Part shown: positions 24,206-36,100 of the stretch, one piece after another
How positions within the stretch are numbered: the first letter of the stretch is position 1
Layout: each line of letters opens with the position of its first letter
Assembly (NCBI GenBank): GCA_015698045.1
Contig: BLAL01000270.1
Coordinates: 1 to 64,000, forward strand
Length of the DNA stretch: 64,000 bases
Direction of reading: 5' to 3'
Source of the DNA: Rhizophagus clarus
Taxonomy: Eukaryota; Glomeromycota; Glomeromycetes; Glomerales; Glomeraceae
Made by a program: the position numbers and the translations under genes
The notes under the pieces: model-generated
What the model saw: only the letters and a program-made list of their open reading frames with translations
What the model was told of the DNA's origin: nothing
The model's database searches: none

Positions 24206-24254
24206 GTATATGATAATTTTGTCCCCTTCCTCTTTATTTTGTTTCTGTCTATTT

Positions 24255-24735
24255 TTCGGTTTTGGACAACTTTGTCCACTTTTTTTCGTCTCTGGACAAC
24301 TTTGTCCACTTTTTTTTTCGACTTTGTCCTTTTTTTTTCGTCTCTAGACAACTTTGTCCATTTTTACTTCACTTTTTTTTTTCGTCTGGACAACTTTGTC
24401 CACTTTTTTTTCGCTTTTTTTTTCGTCTGGACAACTTTGTCCACTTTTTTTTCACTTTTTTTTTCGTCTGGACAACTTTGTCCACTTTTTTTTCGCTTTT
24501 TTTTTCGTCTGAACAACTTTGTCCACTTTTTTTTCGCTTTTTTTTTCGTCTGGACAACTTTGTCCACTTTTTTTTCGCTTTTTTTTTCGTCTGGACAACT
24601 TTGTCCACTTTTTTTTCGCTTTTTTTTTCGTCTGGACAACTTTGTCCACTTTTTTTTCGCTTTTTTTTTCGTCTGGACAACTTTGTCCACTTTTTTTTCA
24701 CTTTTTTTTTCCGTCTCCAGACAATTTTGTCCATT
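24255..24735. repeat. 41 bp satellite with TGGACAA palindrome
   Basis: Near-identical 41 bp units begin at 24383, 24424, 24465, 24506, 24547, 24588, 24629 and 24670, with diverged units before and after. Each has 'cgtctggacaactttgtcca', i.e. TGGACAA-NN-TTGTCCA-like dyad symmetry, then T-rich sequence. All overlapping ORFs here on both strands are artefacts. Confidence 0.95.
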
Positions 24736-25189
24736 TTGTAAACTTATGAATCATGTTAATTTAATCTTCGCAATTAAATATAACCAAATTTATTTATATA
24801 CTAAAAGTGGACAATTTTGTCCACTTATTCACAAATTTGCGATAATGTAAATTATTTGCAGATTTGCAGATTATTTGCGATACTATACGGATTTGTGGAT
24901 TATTTGCGAGTTTGCAGATTTGCGGGTTATTTGCGGTATTATAAATTATTTGCGGGTTATTTGCGGTACTATAAATTATTTGCGGGTTTGCAGATTATTT
25001 GCGGGTTTGCAAATTACTAAGCGCAATTGATTTCCAAAACCTGCAATATTGCGGATTTTGGAAATCAATTGAGGACCCATCTTTATCTCACTCCAAAGGC
25101 TAAAAATCACAGAAATCTAATGGTTCGCATTTTAACATAAATAAGGTGAAACTCAAGCAGCCTTTAGAATAATTAATTAATTTGTATAG

Positions 25190-25455
25190 TTAATATACCA
25201 GTAACAGAGAGTTAATTACAGGGGGATGGGATCATCGTAACCAATTTTTTGATTTTTTGAAGATTAGTTTTCTTTACAATTTTTCTTTATATGTATCATT
25301 TTCCTAATACTTTTTATAGTGTGTTAATGTGTTGTAGATGGGTGATTGAACTGTACCTCTTTAAAAGCTTGGAACATCTTTTGATGTATAGATGTAATAT
25401 GTACATATTCTCCTTTAAACACAAATAAAGTATGCAATGTCTAATGTCTTTAAAA
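25190..25455 (+). mobile_element. LINE-like 3' UTR remnant
   Basis: The order 'tgattgaactgt', 'cttggaacat', 'aataaag' and then an A run (25458 onward) matches the layout of the 3' UTR following the LINE ORF1 at 46610-46866 ('tgattgaactgt', 'cttggagcat', 'aataaag', A run). No coding sequence is attached. Confidence 0.45.
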
Positions 25456-25560
25456 TAAAAAAAAAAAACAATTTAGGAAAAAAACTGTTAAAATCATTTT
25501 TAATTATTAAAACAATTTTAAAAGAAATATTAAAATTGTTTTTTTATTAACAGTTAATTA
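25455..25560. repeat. 40 bp AT satellite fragment (a)
   Basis: Units of the form 'aactgttaaaatcatttttnattaaaacaattttaaaa' with about 40 bp period. The same satellite recurs at 32690-32849, 33093-33166, 37442-37560, 39465-39712, 44541-44640 and in weaker form at 46860-46960. Confidence 0.6.
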
Positions 25561-25831
25561 TTGATCAGAATCTAAAAATATATATATAAGGGTCAGGTGG
25601 CGAAAAAAATTTTTTATATGAGCTGTATACATTTTTTTCAGGGTTAAAATTACAATAGTGCTAGTCAATTTCTAAATTAAAAAATAAATCTTTGACCAGC
25701 ACTATCTAAAATTATTTACAAAAGGAAAAATCTACATGGTTTTTATAGTTCATTGTACGCAAACTCAAACTTAATCCTTTTATGTATATTTTTGGATCTT
25801 ATTGATCTGTTTAAGATTAATATTGCATTAC

Positions 25832-26276
25832 TAAGGATGGCTCTGAAATTAATTTTTCCAAAATCCGAAATCTGAAATTCTGAAACTGAAATCTGAAACA
25901 TTTTGGCTAACCAAAATTAAGGCTGAAATCCGTAATTCTAGCTGAAATGCTGAAATTAAAATTAACCAATAAAAATGCGTCATATGAAAACAGTATATCG
26001 ATCATTTTCATATTAGGTGATAGCCATTCCACAAAAATCGATTTTGGTAAGAATGAATCTGAAATCTTGTGTAATATAAATTTTCTAAAAAGGAAATTCC
26101 ATAATTTCTGTAATTCCAGCCAGAATTAACCCATAATTTTGGCCAAAATTATATATTTAATTTTGGCATTTCAGCTGGAATTTCAGATTTTAGAATTTCA
26201 GATTTGACTGGAATTTTAGATTACAGTTTCAGAATTTTGGCAAATCCAAAATATTTCAGTTTTGGGGCCATCCTTA
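25832..26276. mobile_element. hAT-like MITE, 'CTGAAAT' family
   Basis: The element starts TAAGGATGGCTC and ends GGGGCCATCCTTA, flanked by a perfect 8 bp duplication TGCATTAC (25824-25831 and 26277-26284). Both sides carry many CTGAAAT/ATTTCAG words. Non-coding, 445 bp. The 8 bp duplication and short terminal repeat fit the hAT superfamily. Confidence 0.85.
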
Positions 26277-26740
26277 TGCATTACTAATAAAATTTAAAGT
26301 TCATATCGGCGGATTTATTTCATCATCCAAATATATTAAATTTTGTTATACAATGTATTATAAAAGTTAAAGATATGCAATATAATAATCCAAAAAAAAG
26401 TGCGTATAATTTTAAAAAATGCAATTTAGGATGATTTTAATTTTGGCCAGAATTAACATAATTTTGGCTAGATTTAATATACCGTAACTGGTAATATGAT
26501 AGTAATGATATTTAATCAAACAAAAAAGAAAAAAACTTTAACGTTATAATCTATAAAATCTATAATTACAAAGACAATTTCACATTTAATAATTTGTTGA
26601 ATAATAATTAATATCACTATAAAAGAAAATTGTATGAAAGAAATTATATTTTAATTAAAAGAAAAAAAATTACACCACAATGTATATATGATTTTATAAA
26701 AAAATTGAATCACAATTGCACAATTTTAACTGTAATATTA
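26277..26740. other. AT-rich spacer
   Basis: Apart from two 'aattttggcc' words (about 26437-26470) nothing is recognised. Confidence 0.4.
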
Positions 26741-26774
26741 ATGCTATAGTTCTGTACTAATTGCAAATGCACTG

Positions 26775-27500
26775 CAATATATAAGAATGGAAAATACAGT
26801 AAGAAAGGATGACAGAAGAATAAAGGAAAGAAGAGATAAATGAAAAGGGATGAAGGGAAGCAAAGATAATCAAAGAGAAATGAAGAAGGAACAAAAAGAT
26901 AAAGGATAGTGAAAAGGAATGAATGAAACAAAAAAAGAATAAAAATGAATGAGAAAACAAAAGGGAAATGAAAAGGAATAAAGAGAATAAAAAAAAATAA
27001 AAGAAACAAAGATGGAATTAAAAGGAATGAAAGAAACAAATAGCGAATAAAAAAAAAACAGGGGGAATAAAAGAGAATGAAAGAAAGCAAAGGAGGAATG
27101 AAAATCAATAAAGGGAATGAAAAAAAAGCAACAAAAGAAGCCAAAGAGTAATGAGAGAAATAAAAAAAGCAATGAAAGAAATCAAAGATCAATGAAAGAA
27201 ATGGAAAAAGCAATGAAAGAAACCAAAGATAAATTAAAGAAATGAAAAAAAGCAACGAAAGAAACCAAAAATCAATGAAAGAAACCAAAAAGGTAATGAA
27301 AGAAACAATGACAAAAGGAACAAACAATCAATGAAAGGAATAACAAAGGGAACCACAAAAGATCAATGAAAGAACTATGGAAAGAAATGAAAGAAACAAT
27401 GAAAAAAAGTAACAAAGAAACCATGAAAATAAAAGAAATAAAAAAATGAAAGAAAAGCCAGAACACCCACCCATAGAAAAAAGAAAAAGAAAACGGTTAA
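26775..27500. repeat. Purine-rich low-complexity repeat
   Basis: Degenerate repetition of 'aatgaaagaaa', 'ccaaag' and 'ggaatgaaa' words with near-complete purine/pyrimidine strand asymmetry. The large minus-strand hydrophobic ORFs (Phe/Ser/Leu only) are translations of this repeat and not genes. Confidence 0.85.
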
Positions 27501-27554
27501 TATCATCTTAAAAGAAAAATAAAATAACAAGAGAGAGAGACGTAAAAGACTTAC

Positions 27555-27808
27555 TTGAATTTTCACTCAAATGATACACATCTAAAAAAGACAGAAAGTT
27601 TAGTAAAAGAACAAGGGAAAGAATGAAAAGAAAACAAAAAAAAAGAATTAAAACTCACCTTGAATTTCCCCTGAAATGGAATTAAAAACAGCCGCACCTA
27701 AAAAAAAAGAACAAGTTAATAAGAGAAAAAGAAAAAAGAATAAAAGCAAAAAAAAAAAAACTTACCTGTTACAGCACTTAATCCCAAAGCTAAAGGTGAC
27801 GCCGTTAA
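27555..27808 (-). other. Three exon-like blocks (minus strand)
   Basis: On the minus strand three unique GC-richer blocks, 27808-27766 (43 nt), 27697-27659 (39 nt) and 27581-27555 (27 nt), are each preceded by a polypyrimidine tract with TAG and followed by GTAAG or GTGAG. Spacers are purine- or A-rich on the plus strand. The blocks give no continuous frame. They look like micro-exons similar in style to 11207-11256 and to the plus-strand array at 28462-30230. Confidence 0.35.
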
Positions 27809-27829
27809 CTAAAGAATTAAAAAAAATGA

Positions 27830-27990
27830 TTTTTTTATTTTAAAAAAAAATGTTAAAAAAAAAGATGATTATTTTATTTTAAAAAAAAAATAAAAAAAAA
27901 AAAGATTATTTATTTTAAAAAAAAATGATAAAAAAAAAATGATTATTTATTTTAAAAAAAAAATGTTAAAAAAAATTTCCTTCCGCTACA
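27830..27990. repeat. A/T homopolymer tandem repeat
   Basis: Five units of roughly 30-40 bp consisting of 'gattatttattttaaaaaaaaatg' and poly-A. No coding content. Confidence 0.7.
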
Positions 27991-28461
27991 GTAGCTTAAG
28001 TCTGAACAAAACTACTAGCGTTAATTATCTATAACATAAAAGGTAATATCACTTACCATTTACAATAAGCTTATCTCATGAGTTGATATAAAAAAGGGAT
28101 ATATGCAGTTTTTGAACTGGTATAACCGGTATTATGATCTGATTATTTAGGTAAACAAGTGGTAAACGCGTAAAAAAAAAAAAAAAAATATAGCGCCTCT
28201 AGGCTCTGGCAGTTTTTTCATCAGCGATAATATTTATTTGTTTATTAGGTAATCTATTTTATTTGTTTCTCTTCATTTACTTTTTAAAACTTTAATTTTA
28301 ATTCTTTTATTTCAATTTTAATTGATCAAATAAAATTAAATAAAAAAAAAATTCAACACTATAACGAATTATTCGGTATAAAGGCCCCACATGTGACTTG
28401 CTGATCTAATCAGATAATCCGAATATCTGATCTTGAAAAAAAAATTTTTTTTTTTTTGTGA

Positions 28462-30217
28462 TGTTGCTGGATGAAAAGCATGACCGGACTATTGGAATTA
28501 AGGTAAGGGAGGGTTGGGGTGGTGTTTTTCAGTTTTTTTTATTTAATTAATTATTTTTTTTTTTCTTTTTTGTAGTGTTGTCAGACGAAAAGCACGACCG
28601 GACTATTGGAATTAAGGTAAAGGAGGGTTGGAGTGGTGTTTTTCGGTTTTTTTTTTATTTAATTAATTATTCTTTTTTTCTTTTTTCTTTTTTCTTTTTT
28701 GTAGTGTTGCCGGACAAAAAGCATGACCAGATTATTGGAATTAAGGTAAGGGAGGGTTAGAGTGGTGTTTTTTGGTTTTTTTTTTATTTAATTAATTAAT
28801 TATTTTTTTTTTCTTTTTTGTAGTATTGCCAGATGAAAAGCACGACCAGACTATTGGAATTAAGGTAAGGGAGAGTTAGGGTGGTGTTTTTCAGTTTTTT
28901 TTTATTTAATTAATTAATTATTTTTTTTTTTCTTTTTTGTAGTGTTGCCAGACGAAAAGCATGATCGGACTATTGGAATTAAGGTAAGGGAGGGTTGGAG
29001 TGGTGTTTTTTAGGGTTTTTTTTTATTTAATTAACTATTTTTTTTTTCTTTTTTCTTTTTTATAGTGTTGCTGGACGAAAGACTTTTGGAATTAAGGACA
29101 ATTAAGGTAAGAAAGTGTTAGGGAGATGCTTTTCGTTATTTTTTTTTATTTAATTAATTAATTATTATTATTATTTTTTTTTCTTTTTTGTAGTGTTGCC
29201 AGACGAAAAGCACGACCGGACTTTTGGAATTAAGGTAAGGGAGGGTCAGTGTGATGTTTTTTGTTGTTTTTTTTTATTTAATTAATTATTATTTTTTTTT
29301 TCTTTTCGTAGTTTCGACAGATGAAAAGCATGACCGAACTATTGGAATTAAGGTAAGGGAGGGTTGGGGTGATGTTTTTCGGGATTTTTTTTATTTAATT
29401 AACTATTTTTTTTTCTTTTTTCTTTTTTGTAGTGTTGCCGGACGAAAAAACTTTTGGAATTAAGGACAATTAAGGTAAGGAAGTGTTGGGGAGATGCTTT
29501 TCGTTGTTTTTTTTATTTAATTAATTAATTATTATTATTATTTTTTCTTTTTTGTAGTGTTGCTGGACGAAAAGTACGACCAGACTTTTGGAATTAAGGT
29601 AAGGGAGGATTGGGGTGATGTTTTTCGTTGTTTTTTTATTTAATTAATTAATTATTTTTTTTTTTTCTTTTTCGTAGTTTCGCCGAACGAAAAGCATGAC
29701 CGGACTATTGGAATTAAGTAAGGTAAGGAAGGGTTGGGGTGGTGTTTTTCGTTGGTTTTTTTATTTAATTAATTAATTAGTAATTTTTTTTTTTCTTTTT
29801 TGTAGTGTTACCGGATGAAAAGCATGATCGGACTATTGGAATTAAGGTAAGGGAGGGTTGGGGTGGTGTTTTTTGGGGTTTTTTTTTATTGAATTAACTA
29901 TTTTTTTTTTTTTTTTCTTTTTTATAGTGTTGCCGGACGAAAGACTTTTGGAATTAAGGACAATTAAGGTAAGGAAGTGTTGGGGAGATGCTTTTCGTTG
30001 TTTTTTTTTATTTAATTAATTAATTAGTAATTTTTTTTTTCTTTTTTGTAGTGTTACCAGATGAAAAGTACGACCGGACTATTGGAATTAAGGTAAGGGA
30101 GGGTTGGGGTGAATTTTTTCGTTATTTTTTTTTAATTAATTAATTATTTATTTATTTTTTTTTTTCTTTTTTGTAGTGTTGCCGGACGAAAAGCATGACC
30201 GGACTTTTGGAATTAAG
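28462..30217 (+). repeat. 15-unit tandem array of 41-nt exon-like blocks with intron-like spacers
   Basis: Units start at 28462, 28576, 28705, 28824, 28943, 29066, 29194, 29312, 29433, 29558, 29678, 29806, 29928, 30052 and 30177 (mean period about 122 bp). In almost every unit a block of about 41 nt (core 'gacgaaaagcatgacc', then 'ggaattaag') is followed by GTAAGG, a spacer of roughly 75 bp with a TTAATTAA/TTAACTA branch-like word and a long T run, and ends TTTTTTGTAG directly before the next block. Units fall into subtypes: a short variant (29066, 29433, 29928) and a 'tttcg' variant (29312, 29678) that recur in order, so triplets were duplicated together. Because 41 is not a multiple of three, joining successive blocks meets a TGA in every third block; a long protein is not possible. 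Confidence 0.9.
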
Positions 30218-30385
30218 GACAATTGAGATCAAGAGTATATGGTCAAGGAGATTACGGCATTCGCAAGGCTCCGTGACAACAATCATCTATCTAAAAGTCA
30301 AAGTTTTCGTACTGGTGGATTTAAATATCACGAGATTTCAATGTCGGTTAAGTGATTTTCCTAAGAAGAGCCTGCATGAGTTTTA
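30177..30385 (+). pseudogene. Terminal block of the array continuing into a coding-like remnant
   Basis: The last unit has no donor after 'ggaattaag' but runs on. In the frame LPDEKHDRTFGIKDN, then a TGA, then DQEYMVKEITAFARLRDNN and RTGGFKYHEISM the sequence has normal protein composition. This suggests that the array arose by tandem duplication of one small exon and its intron from a gene whose 3' part is this remnant. Family not recognised. Confidence 0.4.
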
Positions 30386-30389
30386 AAAT

Positions 30390-31925
30390 CATTGTTAGTT
30401 TTAAAATCATCGTCGGTAAATGATATAAAGGAAGATTCTTTGTCTCCATATTTTAAAAACAAAATTTTTAAAATTAAAAATTAATAAAAGATAATGAAAA
30501 TTTGGTTATTTCTTTATTTTCAAAATTCTTTAAATATTATAGCAAATTCATATGAAACCTGGTTATTCTTACTGCTTTATTTAATTATTTTACATCATGA
30601 AAAAGCTTTTGGAGAATAAATAATACCATTAACAACTGCAAATAACTACTATTGTATTCACAAAACTTTTATTTGCAACTGGTGTAAAAAGTGATGGGTT
30701 CTTAAAATAGTTGATGGGTTATAAAAAGTCGTTATTACTTTAATTTTTAAGCACGAGTTGTAAAAAATTTTTTTATTTTCTGATTATTCTACATAAGATT
30801 GATAAGATGAATGTGTAACACAATCGTATTTTGCACTGTTTACTAATTTTTTATTAAAAATTCTTAATTTAAGCTAATTCCAAGGATCGGCGCATATGTA
30901 ATAGTAATAATAAAAAAAAGCATTTTTTATATTTTTATATGCAGAATAAGTTTTTACTTATTTTTTTTTAAAGTGTTAAAAACACACTTATATTTATTAG
31001 AAAAAAAGAAGGATACAAAGTATCATATCTGTTTTATTACTTTTATATACTGTGCTCCTAGTAAAAATACTAGTTCAAACATTCATTAATGTTTTTATTT
31101 ATTTTCATATGCGCCGATTTGAGGAATTTGCCAATCATCAATTATATGGCGCAGTACCGATTAAAATCGATCAAAACCGTCCCTACATAAGAAAAAATAA
31201 GCCAAAAAAATACTTAAAAAAACTTTTAAGACCTTTTCCAAAAAAATTTACCTCTTTAACCTGAAACCAGTAGAAGAAATTTCTAAAAAAAAGAATAAAA
31301 ATATTATAAAATTAGTTTATTTAAAAAAAAAAGTAAGAATAAGCACCAGAATAATGATTTAACGAAAAAAAATTGATTGAAAAATAATTAATAACGAATA
31401 TCAAATAGATTTTAACTAAATAAACTAATCAATATATAATTTAAATTCACTAAAACATCGTTATTAATCTTAGAATTATTTATTTATTGAAAGATTATTT
31501 TTGAATAATTTTGCTGCCTAAATAAATTTTTTTTTATAAACTATTGAAAAAAAAATAAAAAAATAGCTCCAAGTTATATTTAATGTAAAATAACTACTAA
31601 TATACTTGCCAAAATTCTCAACTTGCATAATGTAAAAACTGGTGGAAAAGTTTAATGGGAAAGTTGATGGGGAGTTTAATATGGAGTTTATGAAAGAAAA
31701 AAATTTTTTAACGCTACTTTTGTTAAAGTAATTTCTCGATATTTGTGTCATATGATCATGTAGCACAAGAGTGATCCTTTTTGTAAAACTTATTTAACTT
31801 AATTTTTATCTAATTATCATCAAATTCCTTAATTTAGGCTAATTTTATTAATTCTGAAAATCGGCGGATATGTACAAATAGAAATATCATAAATACAATA
31901 TTTTTTTCATTTTATAAAACTTTTA
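30390..31925. other. AT-rich spacer with dispersed repeat pieces
   Basis: A block with 'cggcgcatatg' occurs near 30888 and, inverted, near 31107; a diverged relative ('cggcggatatg') lies near 31862 with similar flanks ('taggctaattttat'). These look like old copies of one repeat. The ORF at 31052-31264 (70 aa, lysine-rich tail) has no recognised homologue and overlaps the inverted copy, so it is not called. Confidence 0.4.
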
Positions 31926-31926
31926 G

Positions 31927-32063
31927 TACTGTATCATTTTGAAATTAAACAACCTTTTTTTGTACTTAATTCTGGCCAAAGTGGTCATAACTCTAGTCAA
32001 AATCGCAATAATGTGAATTAAGATTGCTTATTTTCAAGGATTGTTTAATTTCAGAATGGTATG
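31927..32063. mobile_element. Small MITE-like inverted repeat
   Basis: The word 'gaaattaaacaa' near 31940 is mirrored as 'ttgtttaatttc' near 32042, inside longer imperfect arms ('tatcatt...' / '...aatggtatgata'). About 130 bp, non-coding. The neighbouring 32064-32690 is AT-rich with nothing recognised. Confidence 0.45.
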
Positions 32064-32689
32064 ATAAGTATAACTTATTACAATTATATTTCTGTAATCA
32101 GATTTCTTTAATTTTTATTTGTTTTTAATAATAAAAATATTTTAAATATATTTTTAAAAATAATTTTAAAAGCTAAAAATTATATATTTTTATATAAATA
32201 ATATAATATAATAAAATGAAATATTAAAATTTTATATATTTTAAGATGAAAATCTGGTATACATGCATAGTAAACTCATTATTTTGCATATGAATATATA
32301 ATCTTTTTTACAAATTCTTTTTTTAAGTATTTTTTTTATATATTACAAGCTATAATAGTAATTTTCTATATATAATATCCTCTTTTTTTACTTAACAAAA
32401 AGTTCTATTTTTTATTGATTTTATTATTTAATGAATCTAATTTTACTCAGATATTATGTAAAAATAATTTTCTGGTTATTATATAACTTTTTAAACACAT
32501 TCTATTTATAAATAAAAATTTGAATTATTAATATAGTAATATAAAGTCAATTTTCAAAAATTTGCAAAATACTTAGAATACTATGACTTGTAATATATGA
32601 TATATAATTTTTATTTATAATCAATATGTTGTTTATAAGATATTTTTTTAAAGTTTATATTAAAATACAAAATTAGCAAATTTAATTTC

Positions 32690-33166
32690 AAATTTTATTA
32701 ATAATGTAATATTAAATTGATAATTAAAATGATTTTTAAAAGAAATATTAAAATTATTTTTTATTAAAATAATTTTAAAAATATAAAATTGTTTTTTATT
32801 AAATAATTTTAAAAAAGTATCATTTTTTTTTATTAAAATAATTTTAAAAAGGGTTTAATAATTTTCCGCACCTGTGATGCATCGCACCCTTTTTTGTCAC
32901 CTGTGTTACACCCCTTCTTTTTTCATTTTTTTATATGTATTCTGGGGACTTAGAATTTTTTCAGTTATAAAAAATCTATTTTTCACGCCCCTAGTTAAAT
33001 GTCACATATTTAATTTTGCCCGGCATTACTGTAATTTTGCTCAGAGTGTTCAGGGTGTGATGTATCGCAGGTACAGAAAAAAACAAAACCCTTTTAAAAA
33101 ATATAAAATCATTTTTTTTATTAAACAATTTTAAAAAAATATAAAATTATTTTTTTTTATTAAAAC
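32690..33166. repeat. 40 bp AT satellite fragment (b), split by a MITE
   Basis: Units 'attaaaataattttaaaaatataaaatt' run from 32690 to 32849 and resume from 33093 to 33166, on either side of the insertion at 32850-33092. Confidence 0.75.
32850..33092. mobile_element. MITE inserted in the satellite
   Basis: Inverted ends of about 50 bp: AGGGTTT...GCACCTGTGATGCATCGCACCCT on the left and the mirrored AGGGTGTGATGTATCGCAGGTAC...AAACCCT on the right. Flanks are satellite on both sides (T4A4-type). 243 bp, non-coding; the superfamily is not determined because the A/T flanks hide any duplication. Confidence 0.75.
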
Positions 33167-36100
33167 TAAGGTTCTGATCAGTTTCAGTAATTACTGAACT
33201 GTACTAATCAGTTTTGATATCAGAGCAGTTTCAGTTTTTACAGTTTACCAAACTGAAACTTTCAGTAAATTTACCAATTAATTTCAGTAATTGTAATTTT
33301 AGTATTAGTTTTACGATTTACTGAACTGAATTACCAAATCAATTTAACTAAATAATAATAAAAAAACATTTTATTTAGTTAATATAGTATTAATATAATA
33401 AAAAAAATATTGCAAAATGTTTGTTATTAGTTATTTTAATAAAACAAACCATTTCACGACAATGTTTTATCACTTTAATTAAGATATGTTGTGAAATATT
33501 TTTATTCATTAATCTAATAAAAAAAACTATTCGCAACTTTTTTCTTATTATGTTAACAAACAATGTTGCAAAATGTTAATTGAATAAAAAAAATCATTCA
33601 CAGCAGTTTTTTGTTAATATAACAGTCAGTAAAAATGTCACAAGATTAGAAGTGAGTTTTTTTATACTATGATATCACAATATAAATTATTGGTATATTA
33701 TGGTCTTCAAGTCTATAGTATATATGTAAAATCTAAAGTTGGTCAAAATTAGTATAAATAGTTAAAATTGGCGATCTTTAAATTATAATTTTGGCCAAAA
33801 TTTTCTTAATTCTGGCCAAATTCATAATGCCAGCCTAAATTTGGCTAAAATCAAAATTTTCAGGTTATAGGTAACACTGCATTTACACAATGTAACATCA
33901 TTTTTAACAATTATGAGCATGTTCGTCTAGTTCTCAAGAATATATTTATAAACATTAAAAAGTAAAAATTTTGCTTTATTCAGTTCAATCTTGTTGAAGA
34001 AGATTGTCAATTATTAACTTATTTTAACGTAGTAAACTAATAAAATATTAAGAAAACTTTTTCAACCTTTTACTTTTGCTTATTTTTTTGAAATATTTCA
34101 TAAATATCTTTTATTTTAATACTATTTAAATATAAAAAAAAATTTTTACTTATTTATTTTTATTTATTTATAGTATATGTATAAGGATGGTGCCGCAATT
34201 GATTTATCAAATCCGCAATATTGCGGATTTTGGAGTTGAATTGCGGTTAGTGAACCGCAATTCCGCAATTCACCTGATCGGTTTTGGCAGTTTACCGAAC
34301 CGATTTAATAAAAAAAACGTTTACGCAACATTTTTTTTAATTAATTTAACGAAAAAACGTTGCGAAACGTTTTTTCAAAGTATTTTAATTAATAAAAAGC
34401 GTTTCGCAACGTTTTTTTAATTAATTTAAAGAAAAAACGTTGCGAAATGTTTTTTCAAAGTATTTTAATTAATAAAAAGCGTTTCGCAACATTTTTTTAA
34501 TTAATTTAAAGAAAAAACGTTGCGAAACGTTTTTTCAAAGTATATTTAATTAAAAAAAACGTTTCGCAACGTTTTTTAATTAATTTAAAGAAAAAACGTT
34601 GTGAAACGTTTTTTCAAAGTATATTTAATTAAAAAAAACGTTGCGAAACGTTTTTTCAAAGTATATTTTAATTAAAAAAAACGTTTCACAACATTTTTTT
34701 GGATTGCTTTAGCGAAATTGCAATTCCGCAAATGTATCGCAATTCCGCAAATGTGCCGCAATTCCGCAATTATTCCGCAATTGAATTGCGGTACTTTGCG
34801 GAATTGCGGAATATTTGCGGAATTGCGGACAATTGCGGATTGCGGAATTGCGGATATTTAGGTTTAAAAATCCGCAATGTTCTGCAATATCGTAAATCGC
34901 AATTATTCCGCAATTGCTTATTTGCGGCACCATCCTTATATATGTATTTATGACTTAACAGCTAATACAATCAACATGAATTTTTTTATAAATAAATAGT
35001 TTTTATTTTATCTTCATGCCAAATAAATTAAAATCTAAAAAATATTAAATTTCTTTTAATAAATTGTAAGTATTAGCATTATTACCACAATACCATGATT
35101 TAGCATTAAAAGTTTGATTTAAATAAATAAAAAAACCATTATATCTAACTAGTTTTTCAATTAAAAAACAATTTATAACACCAAGATAGATCTAATGATA
35201 TTATTTTGATGAATAAAAAAAGATTTTTAGCATTCTAATTAAAAAATTTTAACTAAATTCATAAATAACAAAAATTCTAGCTTAATAATCACCTTTTTAA
35301 GCTTAATGAAAGTTGTTTATTTTGCTAAATTATATTTAAAAATAAAATATTTGCTATTAAAAAAGCTTTTATTAAAAGTTTTATAGGAATAAAAAATATT
35401 TTTTTTTATTATAAAAAGTGGTTTTTTACAATTTACACAAAAGCTAACTAGCTAACTGTCTTTTTTAACTTAATGAAACTTTTTTTTCTTATAAAATTAC
35501 ATATATTTTTGCTATTTAAATTGTATTTTATACCTATTTTTAAGTCAATCAGGAGGAAAACTATATTTTTGAGATGAACTTTCTTGTATATACAAAAGAA
35601 AAAAATATTACTAAAGTGGAAATGATGATAAAAATTTATAATACATATGATAAACTATCAATTTACTTAATTTGTATAAGTATTGTATAAGAAATTTTTT
35701 TTTTAGCTATGAAATAAAATATTTGATAATAGTTACACAAAATCATTTTAATTAATGATCATCAACTCAAGTGACATTCTAATGTCTGATAATTACAAAA
35801 CTGTTGCGAAAAGTTTTTGTTAGTTAATTTTAATAAAAAAAATGTTTCGCTACATTTTTTTTATAGCTATATATTAAAAAATGTTGTAAAACATTTTTAT
35901 TAGTTGATTTAATAAAAAAATATTTCACAACATTTTTTTGTCACTTTAATAAAAATATTATAAAATGTTTTTATGAGTTAATTCTAATAAAAAAAACATT
36001 TCACAACATTTTTTTTATCACTTTAATTAAAAAATGTTGCGAAATATTTTTTATTAGTTGATTTAATAAAAAAAATATTTTACTACATTTTTTTTATCTC

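Larger units (their letters stand above)
23421..25073. mobile_element. hAT-like MITE, 'CGCAAAT' family, copy 1
   Basis: Ends are TAAAGATGTGTCC (23421) and GGACCCATCTTTA (25073). Both subterminal regions (23435-23580 and 24835-25070) are packed with the word CGCAAAT/ATTTGCG. The interior contains an unrelated ORF start (23966) and a 41 bp satellite. Copy 2 lies at 39799-40902 in the other orientation and has an 8 bp target duplication; here the flanks (tatatgag, tctcactc) do not match, so one side has probably been rearranged after insertion. Confidence 0.75.

Noticed and set aside
24019-24749. Long overlapping ORFs on both strands, rich in Phe or Lys/Asp
   Set aside because: They are translations of the 41 bp satellite; every frame stays open because of the repeat.
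26710-27566. Minus-strand ORFs that look like multi-pass membrane proteins
   Set aside because: The hydrophobicity comes from pyrimidine-rich low-complexity DNA (only Phe, Ser, Leu, Ile); no other sign of a gene.
34699-34953. ORFs rich in repeated N-S-A/R-N-C words
   Set aside because: They translate the CCGCAAT subterminal words of the MITE.
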